A stretch of DNA of 64,000 nucleotides from CAWGET01 sp963821715. Lineage in GTDB: Bacteria > Bacteroidota > Ignavibacteria > Ignavibacteriales > Melioribacteraceae. Both the position numbers and the translations under genes were made by a program. The stretch spans positions 511,938-575,937 of the forward strand of contig CAWGET010000010.1 in the NCBI GenBank assembly GCA_963821715.1, written 5' to 3'. Every line of letters starts with the position of its first letter. The first letter of the stretch is position 1. Shown one piece after another: positions 26,641-35,778 of this stretch. Under the pieces are notes generated by a model. That model was not told where the DNA came from. It was given only the letters and a program-made list of their open reading frames with translations, and searched no databases.

Positions 26641-29544
26641 ATGAATATTAAAATCCTAACTCCCAAACAGTCCTTAAACAAAGCTTACCAAAGAAGGAAG
26701 CCGATAAGAAGTGAATTCGATAATTTCAAAACAAGGTTAAAAGAACTTCTAGCTTCTCTTGATCCTGCGCGAGACGAAGAACATAATAAAAAGTTTATTG
26801 CGGAATTTCTTGAAAAAACATTCTATTCAGATAATCTTGTAAATACAAGCGGTAAGATCGATCTGGCAATTTTTCTTGGTAAGAACTCAAACAGCAAAGT
26901 CGGTGTAATTGCAGAAGTAAAAAGCCCTTCTGAAAAATTTCAAATGGTAAGCAGATCAAACCTGAATGTAAAATCCATGCACCAGGTAATTCTTTATTAC
27001 TTACGCGAAAGATTGGAAGAAAAAAACGACGATGTAAAGAGGATAGTAATTACAAATGGACTGGAATGGTTTATCTTCGATGCAAAATTCTTCGAGAAAA
27101 TTTTCTATAAAAATTCCGAACTCACCGGGAAATATAAAGAATGGAAGAATGATAAAAAAGTTAGTTCCAACAACGATCATTTTTATAACGAAATAGCCGC
27201 TCCGTTTCTTAATCAACTGAAAGATGAAATTGAATTTGTCCATTTTGATCTTCGTAATTACAAAAAAGATCTTGAAGCAGAAAAGAATGAAGGTAAACTG
27301 ATCTCGCTATTCAAAGTTTTCAGCAAACCATCTTTACTTAAAGATTCTTTCGGGAACGACAGCAACACTTTGGACAGGCAGTTTTACAACGAACTTCTAC
27401 ACATTATCGGTCTGGAAGAAGTTAAAGAAGGAAGTAAAAAAGTAATAAGGCGAAAAGAAGAAGCATCGAGAGATCCCGGTTCTATAATTGAAAACACAAT
27501 AGAAAAACTGAGATCAAAAGATATTTTAACAAATTTTGATGAGGCGGATAATTTCGGCAAAAATGCAGAAGAGAGAATTTTTAACATAGCGCTGCAATTA
27601 AGCATCACTTGGATAAACAGAATTCTTTTCTTAAAACTTTTAGAAGCACAACTTGTAAATTATCACGGCGGAAATTCTGAATTCAAATTTCTCGATCCCA
27701 ACATTATAAAAGAATATGACGATCTCGACGAACTTTTCCACGAGGTTCTGGCAAGGAAACTTGAAGAAAGATCGAAAAATATAAGAGAAAGATTCAAGAA
27801 AATCCCGTATCTGAACAGCTCGCTTTTCGAAAGGAGTGATTTAGAATTTAAAACTCTAAACATCAGCGAATTGAAAGATAGATTCGAAATTTCTTTTTTC
27901 CCCGGAACCGTACTGCGTGACGAAAAATATAAACGGCTGGCAGGAAAAATTTCTACTCTTCAATATCTTCTTAAATTTCTGGACGCTTACGATTTCTCTT
28001 CAGAAAACAGCGGTGAAGAAGTACAGGAAGAAGGAAAATCGCTTATTAATGCTTCGGTGCTCGGACTTATCTTCGAGAAAATAAACGGCTACAAAGAAGG
28101 CTCTTACTTTACGCCCGGATTTATTACAATGTATATGAGCCGCGAAACTTTGCGCCGTGCCGTAGTTCAAAAATTTAACGATGCGCTGAACACCAGCTAT
28201 AAAGATTTTGAGGAACTGAAAAGTGAAATAGACAGGGGAAAAGAAGGCAGGAAGATAGCAAACGAAATTATAAACAGCTTAAAAATCTGCGATCCGGCTG
28301 TAGGTTCCGGGCATTTTCTTGTTTCCGTTCTGAATGAAATAATTACAATCAAATCTGAATTGGGCGTTTTGAGTTACAAAGACGGAAGCAGAATTCAGAA
28401 TTATTCCGTGCAGATTGATAACGACGAACTGATTATTACCGATGTAGAATCGGAAAATATTTTTAAATATCACCTTAACGAAAAAGATCATATAATTGAT
28501 GAACTTCAAGATCTGCAGGAAACTATCTTCAACGAAAAACAGACCATCATAGAAAATTGTCTCTTCGGAGTTGATATAAATCCGAATTCGGTAAACATCT
28601 GCAGACTCCGGCTCTGGATAGAACTCCTTAAACATTCCTATTACACAAAGGAAAGCGGCTACAAAGAACTTGAAACTCTTCCGAACATCGATATAAATAT
28701 CAAACAGGGAAATTCGCTTGTAAGCCGTTTCGATCTTGAAGATAAAGTATTTACTAAAGGCGACAGAACCGCGGTTGAATTATACAAGATGAACGTAATT
28801 CTTTACAAAAACGCAAACGACAGAAAAGAACGCAAAAATCTTAAAGATTCTATTGAAAGCGTTAAAAAAAGAATAAAAGGAATTTATATTGACCCTTTGA
28901 CCGAAGAAAGAAAGAAGCTGAGAAATTTAAACGCGGAACTTGAAAATCTTAAAAGTCAAATTTCCGGTTTTGAAGATGAAAGAATAGAAGTAAAAAAAGA
29001 TAAACTGCAAAAACAGATTGATAAACTTGCCGAAAAGATTGTGAAGCAGGAAGAAGAAAACGATTTAATTTACCGTGACGCTTTTGAATGGAGATTTGAA
29101 TTTCCGGAAGTTCTGGACGAAGAAGGAAACTTTGCAGGATTCGATGTTGTAATTGGAAATCCGCCGTATTTTTCTCTATCCAAGCATAAAGAAATTGCTA
29201 AATATTTTGAGGAAGGAAAATTAAATACCTTTACAAAAAATGCCGATGTTTATTGTATATTTTTTGAAAAAGGAAATCAAATTCTTAAAAAGAATGGATT
29301 ACTGACATTTATAACTTCAAATTCCTGGTTGAGAGCAATTTACGGCAAGCCACTTAAAAAATTTTTTAAAAAATATATGCAGCCGCTTACTTTATTGAAC
29401 ATTGAAGATTATCAAATTTTTGATGAAGCTACAGTTGAGTCAAATATTATAACACTTCAAAAGAAGAAAACCAACAGTCCGGTTTTTGTAGCAAATTTGA
29501 ATGATGATTATCATTTTGGATCATCAATAACAGATTATTTATAG
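26641..29544 (+). CDS. Type IIG (Eco57I-like) restriction-methylation enzyme, N-terminal and catalytic part
   Basis: The first 967 residues of a fused restriction nuclease and N6-adenine DNA methyltransferase. An N-terminal PD-(D/E)xK-like nuclease region shows KIDLAIF and AEVKSP (about residues 75-105). A long helical region follows, then methyltransferase motif I (CDPAVGSGHFLVS, about 551) and the catalytic motif IV NPPY (about 840). The frame stops at a TAG (29542-29544) after SSITDYL, while the target-recognition part continues in another frame from 29541. One T missing from the TTT near 29538-29540 would rejoin them into about 1260 residues, normal for this family. ATG 26641 is preferred over the TTG just before it. 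It is the first gene of a tight four-gene operon. Confidence 0.88.
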   Translation: MNIKILTPKQSLNKAYQRRKPIRSEFDNFKTRLKELLASLDPARDEEHNKKFIAEFLEKTFYSDNLVNTSGKIDLAIFLGKNSNSKVGVIAEVKSPSEKFQMVSRSNLNVKSMHQVILYYLRERLEEKNDDVKRIVITNGLEWFIFDAKFFEKIFYKNSELTGKYKEWKNDKKVSSNNDHFYNEIAAPFLNQLKDEIEFVHFDLRNYKKDLEAEKNEGKLISLFKVFSKPSLLKDSFGNDSNTLDRQFYNELLHIIGLEEVKEGSKKVIRRKEEASRDPGSIIENTIEKLRSKDILTNFDEADNFGKNAEERIFNIALQLSITWINRILFLKLLEAQLVNYHGGNSEFKFLDPNIIKEYDDLDELFHEVLARKLEERSKNIRERFKKIPYLNSSLFERSDLEFKTLNISELKDRFEISFFPGTVLRDEKYKRLAGKISTLQYLLKFLDAYDFSSENSGEEVQEEGKSLINASVLGLIFEKINGYKEGSYFTPGFITMYMSRETLRRAVVQKFNDALNTSYKDFEELKSEIDRGKEGRKIANEIINSLKICDPAVGSGHFLVSVLNEIITIKSELGVLSYKDGSRIQNYSVQIDNDELIITDVESENIFKYHLNEKDHIIDELQDLQETIFNEKQTIIENCLFGVDINPNSVNICRLRLWIELLKHSYYTKESGYKELETLPNIDINIKQGNSLVSRFDLEDKVFTKGDRTAVELYKMNVILYKNANDRKERKNLKDSIESVKKRIKGIYIDPLTEERKKLRNLNAELENLKSQISGFEDERIEVKKDKLQKQIDKLAEKIVKQEEENDLIYRDAFEWRFEFPEVLDEEGNFAGFDVVIGNPPYFSLSKHKEIAKYFEEGKLNTFTKNADVYCIFFEKGNQILKKNGLLTFITSNSWLRAIYGKPLKKFFKKYMQPLTLLNIEDYQIFDEATVESNIITLQKKKTNSPVFVANLNDDYHFGSSITDYL

Positions 29545-30419
29545 AAAACAGTTTTAAATATAGCATTCCGGAAAACGCAGATTGGTTGATAAGCAATGAA
29601 GTTGAATCAAATTTAAAAGAAAAAATTGAAGACGGTTCTAAAATATTAAAATCATTTGATGTAAAAATTAATTTTGGTATAAAGACCGGATATAATGAAG
29701 CTTTTATTATCGACGAAAAGATAAAACAAGAACTAATTTCAGAAGATGAAAAATCTATGGAAATCATAAACCCAATTCTTCGTGGAAGAGATTTAAAAAA
29801 ATACAGTTATAATTTTAGCGATCGATGGCTTATATGTACATTCCCATCTTTAAAAATTAATATTGATGTAGATACTTCTATAAAAAATTATCTATTAAGA
29901 TTTGGGAAAGGAAGACTAGAACAAACAGGAATAAAAGGCAGCAGGAAAAAAACAGCTAACAAATGGTTTGAGACACAAGACACCATTTCTTATTGGCAAG
30001 AGTTCGAGAAACCAAAAATAATTTGGGGTGAAATTTCGGACAATTCAAAGTTTGCCTACGATGATAAAAACTATTATGCTGAAGCCACTACTTTTATAAT
30101 GACTGGAGAAAAACTAAAATACCTACTTGCTATTCTTAATTCAAAAGTATCAGAATGGTATTTCAAAAAAATCGGCACAACTACAGGAATGGGAACGAAC
30201 CGGTGGAAAAAATATAAAATCGAATTGCTCCCGATAAAAATTGCATCTGATGCAGAAGAATCTAAAATTTCTAATATAGCAGATAAAATAATTCATATTA
30301 AAGAAGAAAATCCGCAATCCGACACAAGCAAACTCGAAGCAGAAATAGACCGGCTTGTTTACAAATTGTACGGCTTAACCGAAGAAGAGATAAAAATAGT
30401 TGAAGAGAGTGTTGGGTAA
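29541..30419 (+). CDS. Type IIG restriction-methylation enzyme, target-recognition C-terminal part (after frameshift)
   Basis: This frame continues the enzyme at 26641: IENSFKYSIPENADWLISNEV reads straight on from the break, and the first internal ATG is at 29586. It holds the specificity region typical of Eco57I-type enzymes: IKTGYNEAFIID, INPILRGRDLKKY, KPKIIWGEIS, a TFIMTGEKLKYLLAILNSKV segment and the terminal helical KLEAEIDRLVYKLYGL. These segments determine which DNA sequence is bound. It is not expected to work alone. The stop is 3 bases before the HATPase gene. Confidence 0.87.
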   Translation: MENSFKYSIPENADWLISNEVESNLKEKIEDGSKILKSFDVKINFGIKTGYNEAFIIDEKIKQELISEDEKSMEIINPILRGRDLKKYSYNFSDRWLICTFPSLKINIDVDTSIKNYLLRFGKGRLEQTGIKGSRKKTANKWFETQDTISYWQEFEKPKIIWGEISDNSKFAYDDKNYYAEATTFIMTGEKLKYLLAILNSKVSEWYFKKIGTTTGMGTNRWKKYKIELLPIKIASDAEESKISNIADKIIHIKEENPQSDTSKLEAEIDRLVYKLYGLTEEEIKIVEESVG

Positions 30420-30422
30420 GGT

Positions 30423-31244
30423 ATGAGTTATCAAAGCATAGACCCGAAATCCATACAAAAGCTTCCTGACCTCCATAAGAAAATTGAAAACACAAAAAGT
30501 GATTATGTTGATATCAAGCTTAAATTCATAAGGCCATTTTATGTTACATACCTTGATCAAATTTTCCGATTACATCAAAAAGTAAAAGAAATTAAATTAT
30601 TGCCGTGGAAAAAGGAAATTCACAAATACTTAGAACAATGCGGATTTGAATTTCTTTATGGAAAATGTCCGGAGACAAAAGAATTCGACCAAAATATAAT
30701 AATTCCTTTAAGACGATTTGAAAAATCCGATAATGTAGAAAACGATGTTATAAAATGGCTGGAAGAGCTTGTTTTTGAATTTGTGCCGGAAATAGAAACT
30801 AAATTAAAAAAGAAAATACGTGGAAATTTATGGGAAATTGTAGAAAATAGTTTAAAGCATGGATTAGGTGAATTTGGGGTAAGTGCATGTGGACAGTTTT
30901 ATCCCCAAAAGAATTATTTTGAAGTTGCATTCTATGATGCAGGAATCGGAATGGCTAAAACAGTAAAAAATTATGGTGCTGTTAAAGAAACCGAACCGGA
31001 TTATGAATGTATAAAATGGGCACTTAAGAAAGGTAACTCAACTACTAATGAACCTGCTTCCGGGATGGGCTTGTATTATTTAAGAAATTTCATTAATCTT
31101 AATAACGGAACAATTCAGATTATATCAGGAAAAGGTTTGTTGGATTGTTCGGAAAACTTTGATGAAGGATGTAGTTTAACAAACAGTTTTGACGGTACTA
31201 TGGTAAACATCCGAATCAATTATAACAATGGAGAGGGGAATTAA
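30423..31244 (+). CDS. STAS-like/HATPase (GHKL) protein of a defence-type operon
   Basis: A 273-residue protein. The C-terminal half is a GHKL ATPase: N-box LWEIVENSLKHG (Asn142), G1 DAGIGMA (172-178) and G2 GMGLYYL (214-220). There is no histidine phosphorylation domain, so it resembles anti-sigma-type or partner-switch ATPases more than a two-component kinase. Residues about 28-75 (VDIKLKFIRPFYVTYLDQ to HKYLEQCGFE) look like a degenerate STAS-like fold. It starts 3 bases after the restriction enzyme and ends 2 bases before the STAS-like DUF4325 gene, its likely binding partner. Confidence 0.8.
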   Translation: MSYQSIDPKSIQKLPDLHKKIENTKSDYVDIKLKFIRPFYVTYLDQIFRLHQKVKEIKLLPWKKEIHKYLEQCGFEFLYGKCPETKEFDQNIIIPLRRFEKSDNVENDVIKWLEELVFEFVPEIETKLKKKIRGNLWEIVENSLKHGLGEFGVSACGQFYPQKNYFEVAFYDAGIGMAKTVKNYGAVKETEPDYECIKWALKKGNSTTNEPASGMGLYYLRNFINLNNGTIQIISGKGLLDCSENFDEGCSLTNSFDGTMVNIRINYNNGEGN

Positions 31245-31246
31245 AA

Positions 31247-31600
31247 ATGGCTAAGCTCTTAGTCACAGATTTTTTGTCAACCAACCAATTACTCTCATCA
31301 GAAAAAGGCAAACAACTTTCAAAAAAAATTATTGATCTGTTTGAATCAAATAACTTGGTAGAAGTTGATTTTGAAGGATATCTTTCAATCGGAAGTTCTT
31401 TTATTAACAGGGCTTTCGGTGATACCTGTATTGAATTAAAATTATCTCCCAAAAGTTTTAAGGGAAAGATAAAATTAATGAAATTGATGAAGAATAAGGA
31501 TGATATAATGCTTTCTGTTTATAATGCAGTTAATAAACTAGAGTTGATGAAATCCGGTAAAAATTTAGAAGAATATTATTCATCAACACTTACTTATTAA
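31247..31600 (+). CDS. STAS-like DUF4325 protein
   Basis: A 117-residue protein with the DUF4325 signature: VEVDFEGYLSIGSSFINRAFG (about residues 37-58), preceded by a SEKGKQLSKKIIDLF helix. The family has a STAS-like fold and is often encoded beside HATPase proteins, much as SpoIIAA pairs with SpoIIAB. A GAGAGGGGAA ribosome-binding site lies in the end of the upstream gene. The stop overlaps the next ATG (TAATG), so the PIN gene is translationally coupled. Inferred role: a binding partner that sets the state of the HATPase. Confidence 0.78.
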   Translation: MAKLLVTDFLSTNQLLSSEKGKQLSKKIIDLFESNNLVEVDFEGYLSIGSSFINRAFGDTCIELKLSPKSFKGKIKLMKLMKNKDDIMLSVYNAVNKLELMKSGKNLEEYYSSTLTY

Positions 31601-32229
31601 TGGCTCTTGTTATTGATGCAAAGGATTTAGTTGATAATAGGAAAAAGCTTCCCACGGAAGCTTTTTTTGTTGATACAAATATACTGATTAATTATAAGGA
31701 TCCTTTTGGAAGTCATGCTCAGACAGATTCAATTGAAAAAGAAGCTGAAAACATTCAGAAGATATTACATTCATTAAAATCCTATCCGCAGTTATCTTCA
31801 TTTTCCACAAGAAGTGTGGCTCTGGAATATTATAAATATATTCAGTTTAATTCTATAAAAGCTTATAATTTGGTTAAAGAAACTCACTATGGATCAGGAG
31901 ATTTAAAATTTCTCAGAAAAAAAGATTCAAATTTTGCAGAAGTTTGGGAATTAAGAATGAAAGAATTTCTGAGGATTTTTAAAAGGAACTTTCCAATATT
32001 TGAGGAAAAAATAGAAGGAAGTGATATTCTGTTAGATTTCAGATATGATTTGATGGACTTCGGCGATCATTTGTTATATAAAACAGTAACGAACTGCAAT
32101 TCAAATTTACAATGCATTTTTTCAAACGATTCGGATTTATACAGCATTCCCGAGGATGTTTACCTTTTAACAACCAATAAGAAGGTAATTCGGCAGGCAA
32201 AAAAGGAGAGTAAGATTTTTTACGGGTAA
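31600..32229 (+). CDS. PIN-domain protein (predicted RNase)
   Basis: A 209-residue PIN-fold protein with the acidic metal-binding set in order: Asp25 (FFVDTNILI), Glu76 (VALEYY), Asp156 (FGDHLLYK) and Asp177/Asp179 (IFSNDSDLY). PIN proteins are mostly Mg-dependent RNases and are common toxins or effectors in conflict systems. It is longer than VapC toxins, with a helical insert between Glu76 and Asp156, and no VapB-like antitoxin is adjacent. It overlaps the DUF4325 stop by one base and is the last gene of the operon; a hairpin follows at 32304. Effector role is inferred. Confidence 0.8.
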   Translation: MALVIDAKDLVDNRKKLPTEAFFVDTNILINYKDPFGSHAQTDSIEKEAENIQKILHSLKSYPQLSSFSTRSVALEYYKYIQFNSIKAYNLVKETHYGSGDLKFLRKKDSNFAEVWELRMKEFLRIFKRNFPIFEEKIEGSDILLDFRYDLMDFGDHLLYKTVTNCNSNLQCIFSNDSDLYSIPEDVYLLTTNKKVIRQAKKESKIFYG

Positions 32230-32303
32230 GGATAAATTATTTTTGTCTAATATATAATTAAACCGCTACTAGTAAATTCTTATTAAATTATGGTAAATAA
32301 AAA

Positions 32304-32329
32304 CCCCGGTTACAAACCGAGGCTAATTT
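32304..32329 (+). terminator. Probable terminator after the defence operon
   Basis: CCCCGGTT (32304-32311) pairs with AACCGAGG (32315-32322) with one C-A mismatch, followed after CTAA by TTTTT. The rest of the gap to 32690 (about 360 bases) shows no gene; it holds a CTGACGCCTGACGTCAAG stretch near 32407 without clear meaning. Confidence 0.6.
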
Positions 32330-32690
32330 TTATGCGGCTGCACACCATCTAAAAGTGATGATGCAAGTCGTCTTAAATAAATATACCCGCTTATTCTACT
32401 CACTACCTGACGCCTGACGTCAAGCTTCGAACAAGCCGGGTTAAAAATCATTATCCGCAGATTCATTGTTAAAGATAATCTTTTGACTTTTTAGAGTCAA
32501 AGAATAGTTCCAAACTTAGTTCTTCTTATTGTATAATATTTCTTTTACTAAATCCCAGTAATTTTATTTATATTAAATCTTCCCCATTTATCCCAGTCTA
32601 TTAAAAGAGAAGAATAGAGAAATATTTTTCGTAAAAAATAATTTCTGCTCTAATCAGTGATGTAGGACATTTGTTAATCGGAGGTTTGGT

Positions 32691-33125
32691 GTGATTAAAT
32701 ATATATCTAAGTTCGCTCTTCTGGTTTTGGTTGTTGCAATAATAATTTTAATAGTTACGGGAAATTTTTTCTCTGAATCCCCGGTCGTTATAATTGGGCA
32801 GTTGCTTGCAATAGGTTCTAGTATTTGGGCGCGCCGCACCTTTCAAAAAGAACAGTTTAGTATTCACGCAGAACCCGCAAAAGGTTCGCTTCTTACAAAA
32901 GGACCGTATAAATATGTTCGTCATCCTATGTATACTTCAGCATTATTTCTCGTTTGGATAAGCATTGCCGGTAATTTATCTGTTTTTACAGCAGCGATTG
33001 GTTTAATTGTTACGGCAGTAGTCGCAACACGTGTAGTTAAAGAAGAAGAGCTGCTTTCTTTACAATACGTTAATTATAAGGAATACAAATTAACAACCAA
33101 AGCTGTAATTCCGTTTATTTATTGA
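32691..33125 (+). CDS. Isoprenylcysteine carboxyl methyltransferase-like membrane protein
   Basis: A 144-residue membrane protein with about four helices and the hallmark GPYKYVRHPMYTSALF (about residues 74-90) of the ICMT/PEMT-like methyltransferase superfamily, followed by EEELLSLQYVNYKEYK near the end. Bacterial members methylate unknown small or lipid substrates using SAM. The GTG start at 32691 is supported by CGGAGG six bases upstream. It has no functional link visible to its neighbours. Confidence 0.8.
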   Translation: MIKYISKFALLVLVVAIIILIVTGNFFSESPVVIIGQLLAIGSSIWARRTFQKEQFSIHAEPAKGSLLTKGPYKYVRHPMYTSALFLVWISIAGNLSVFTAAIGLIVTAVVATRVVKEEELLSLQYVNYKEYKLTTKAVIPFIY

Positions 33126-33185
33126 TCAGCGTATTCTTATGAGAAAACTTTATATCTACCTACAAATAGTTGGAGATGAAAGAAT

Positions 33186-33773
33186 ATGAAAAGAAGGAGT
33201 TTTGTTTACGGCGTAATATTATTATATCCTGTAAATTTAATTGCTAAAAAGAGTAATGTTTTTAACTGGTTATATGAAAGAGGAATACCAATGCGAATAA
33301 AAAATGGATTCAAAGTTGCTTCCGGTGAAGCAAGGTTTGGAAAAAAATATAAGATGAAGGGAGTTACGTTAAATAATCTTGATATAAAAATAAGCGGAAA
33401 CGATACAGACGGTAAGCTTGCAGTATTCGAGCAAACAGGACTTACTCCGAATGGAGGTCCGCCGTTACATATACATTTAAGTCAAGATGAATGGTTTTTT
33501 GTAACTGAAGGAGAATATTTATTCCAGGTAGGTGAGGACAGATATACAATGAAAACTGGCGATACTATTTTTCTTCCCCGCAATGTTCCGCACGCATTTA
33601 TTCAACTAACTGAAAAAGCCAAGACTATTGTATCTTATCTGCCGGCGGGGAAAATGGAAGACTTTTTTAAGGCTACTGACTCCTGGACAACTGCCCCATC
33701 TAAAGAAGAAGTTATTAAAGTTTTTGAAGACCACGGAATGAAGGTTGTAGGACCCATGCTAAAAATGGATTAA
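33186..33773 (+). CDS. Cupin-domain protein, possibly exported
   Basis: A 195-residue protein with a single cupin barrel: motif 1 GGPPLHIHLSQDEWFFVTEGE (His, His, Glu metal ligands) and motif 2 GDTIFLPRNVPHAF (His). This arrangement is close to quercetinase-like small cupins. The N-terminus KRRSFVYGVILLYPVN resembles a weak twin-arginine signal, so export is possible; Met36 is an alternative start that would remove it. The substrate cannot be inferred. Confidence 0.8.
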   Translation: MKRRSFVYGVILLYPVNLIAKKSNVFNWLYERGIPMRIKNGFKVASGEARFGKKYKMKGVTLNNLDIKISGNDTDGKLAVFEQTGLTPNGGPPLHIHLSQDEWFFVTEGEYLFQVGEDRYTMKTGDTIFLPRNVPHAFIQLTEKAKTIVSYLPAGKMEDFFKATDSWTTAPSKEEVIKVFEDHGMKVVGPMLKMD

Positions 33774-33903
33774 CTTCTTTAAATTTTGCATTCCTCAATC
33801 TTAATTCATATTTTTTTGATGAGTTTTAGCAGCTATTCGATTTAATAATACAACTCTGGTGTAGTTTTCTCCCATTCAAATTTTTTCACAATTAGGAGCA
33901 GAC

Positions 33904-34722
33904 ATGAACGTATTAGAAACTTTTGATTTCTCAAGGTTCATCCCTTTAGGTTTAAACATTATCGGCGCTATTATAGTTTTGATTCTAACACTTTACATAG
34001 CCGGATGGGTTAAAAAATTCACATACAAAAATCTTTCAAAATCCAAAATTGACGAAACTCTTGCCAAGTTCTTTTCTAACTTCGCCAAGTACACAATTTT
34101 AGTTCTCGGCATTATTGCCGTTCTGGGAGTATTTGGAATTCCTGTTACCAGCTTTGCGGCAATTATAGCCGCACTTGGATTTGCAGTTGGTCTGGCATTG
34201 CAGGGAACGTTATCAAATTTTTCCGCCGGAATTATGTTGCTCCTTTTTAGACCGTACAAAATCGGAGATTACATTTCAGCAGCGGGAACTGCCGGCACTG
34301 TAAAAGAAATTGAACTGTTTACTACTATTCTGGATACACCGGATAACAGAAGAATTATTGTTCCTAACGGTTCAATATTTGGTTCAACCATCGAAAATAT
34401 TACGCACCATCCTACAAGACGTGTGGACGTTAATGTAGGCATAGAATATACTGCGGATCTTAGTGAATCTAGAAAAGTTTTGGAAAATGTTGTAAATAAT
34501 ATCGACGGTGTTCATAAAGATCCCGCTCCTGTTATATATCTTCTTGAACTTGGAGATTCATCAATAAATTGGGTAGTAAGAGCCTGGACGGAAACATCGA
34601 ATTACTGGGCTTTGCGCGAAAAACTTACGCACGAAATTAAAACAGCTCTCGATAATGCAAAAATCGGAATTCCGTTTCCTCAAATGGATATTCACATTGA
34701 CGGGCAGCTGAATAGAGTTTAG
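33904..34722 (+). CDS. mscS: Small-conductance mechanosensitive channel
   Basis: A 272-residue MscS-family channel that releases solutes when membrane tension rises. Three membrane segments lie in the first 130 residues; the pore helix is marked by AAIIAALGFAVGLALQGTLSNFSAG, followed by FRPYKIGDYI and the beta domain (RRIIVPNGSIFGSTIENIT). Length equals that of minimal MscS. GGAGCAGAC precedes the ATG. It is monocistronic. With the betaine importer at the left end it completes an osmotic response set, though the genes are far apart. Confidence 0.93.
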   Translation: MNVLETFDFSRFIPLGLNIIGAIIVLILTLYIAGWVKKFTYKNLSKSKIDETLAKFFSNFAKYTILVLGIIAVLGVFGIPVTSFAAIIAALGFAVGLALQGTLSNFSAGIMLLLFRPYKIGDYISAAGTAGTVKEIELFTTILDTPDNRRIIVPNGSIFGSTIENITHHPTRRVDVNVGIEYTADLSESRKVLENVVNNIDGVHKDPAPVIYLLELGDSSINWVVRAWTETSNYWALREKLTHEIKTALDNAKIGIPFPQMDIHIDGQLNRV

Positions 34723-34732
34723 GTGATTGAAT

Positions 34733-34757
34733 TAGAGTCGGGGCATGCCTCGACCAT
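34733..34757. repeat. Short palindrome after mscS
   Basis: GTCGGGG-CATG-CCTCGAC forms a hairpin with one G-T pair. There is no T-run, so it is more likely a small intergenic palindromic repeat than a terminator. Confidence 0.4.
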
Positions 34758-34870
34758 AAAATCATTGATCTAAATTCAATCTCACTAATTAAATCACGGC
34801 AAAAATCTTTTAATAATATTCTTGCATAAATTAAATTTTAAATTTAGCTTTGTAACAAAAAGGACTTTGT

Positions 34871-35482
34871 ATGAAAGAAGACCGGGATTACGTTAATGAT
34901 TTAGCCGATATCCGTTCTATGATGGAGCGTTCATCCAAATTTCTGTCACTCTCCGGCTGGGCGGGAATTATGGCGGGAATTTACGCTTTGGCTGGTGTGT
35001 TTATAGCCTATTACATTTTTAATTTTAATCCTGATCAAATTAATTATAATCCGGCGAATGGCAACATTCCGGGAGTAATCTTACTCGCTCTTTTTATTTT
35101 GCTTTTAGCTTTAGGCACGGCGGTTTTCTTCTCTTATAAAAATTCTAAGAAAAACGGTGAAAATATTTGGAATCCAACATCAAAGCGGCTTTTATTCAGT
35201 ATTAGTGTTCCGTTAACGGCAGGCGGTATTTTGATTTTAATTTTTCTCGCAAAAAATTTGATCGGCTTAATTACCCCTCTAACGCTTCTGTTTTATGGAC
35301 TCGCATTATACAATGCGGGCAAATTCACAATCGATGAAGTAAAATATTTGGGTTTTACACAGATACTTTTGGGGTTACTAAGTACTTATTTTATTGAATA
35401 CAGCTTAATTTTTTGGGCAATCGGGTTCGGAGCCGCCCACATTATTTACGGAATTTATATGCACTTCAGGTACGAAAGGTGA
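34871..35482 (+). CDS. Six-helix membrane protein of a regulator-linked operon
   Basis: A 203-residue membrane protein: a short soluble start with DYVNDLADIRSMMERSSKFLSLSGW, then about six hydrophobic helices in pairs and a basic end (MHFRYER). Proteins of this shape are commonly encoded with a small winged-helix regulator in Bacteroidota. Its TGA stop overlaps the GTG start of that regulator (GTGA at 35479-35482), so the two are coupled. Function unknown. Confidence 0.7.
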   Translation: MKEDRDYVNDLADIRSMMERSSKFLSLSGWAGIMAGIYALAGVFIAYYIFNFNPDQINYNPANGNIPGVILLALFILLLALGTAVFFSYKNSKKNGENIWNPTSKRLLFSISVPLTAGGILILIFLAKNLIGLITPLTLLFYGLALYNAGKFTIDEVKYLGFTQILLGLLSTYFIEYSLIFWAIGFGAAHIIYGIYMHFRYER

Positions 35483-35778
35483 AAGTATCTTTTGGTAAGT
35501 TAAATAAAGCATTCGAAAGCCGGGTAAGGCTTGGGATTATGTCAGCATTGGCTGTAAACGATAAACTCGATTTCAACTCGCTCAAGGAATATCTCGATGT
35601 AACCGACGGCAACCTTGCGACTCACATTAAAACATTGGAAAGGGAAGGATTCGTTTCTGTGGAAAAATCATTCATCGGAAGAAAGCCTAATACTAAATAT
35701 CTTATTACCAAGGAAGGGAAAAAAGCGTTTGAGGATCATCTAAAAATAATGGAGAAAATTATTAAGTCGCAAAAATAA
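35479..35778 (+). CDS. Winged-helix transcriptional regulator (HTH_34 type)
   Basis: Ninety-nine residues from the GTG at 35479, matching the HTH_34 family: AFESRVRLGIMSALAVND, the recognition region LDVTDGNLATHIKTLEREGFV and the wing KSFIGRKPNTKYLITKEGKKAF. A longer open frame exists from 35413, but its first 22 residues come from the neighbour's coding sequence and have no family counterpart. It overlaps the upstream gene by four bases and precedes another membrane protein, so it probably controls this small operon. Confidence 0.85.
   Translation: MKVSFGKLNKAFESRVRLGIMSALAVNDKLDFNSLKEYLDVTDGNLATHIKTLEREGFVSVEKSFIGRKPNTKYLITKEGKKAFEDHLKIMEKIIKSQK

Noticed and set aside
30423..31244. Two-component sensor kinase
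   Set aside because: No HisKA domain or phospho-accepting His precedes the ATPase domain, and no receiver gene is adjacent.
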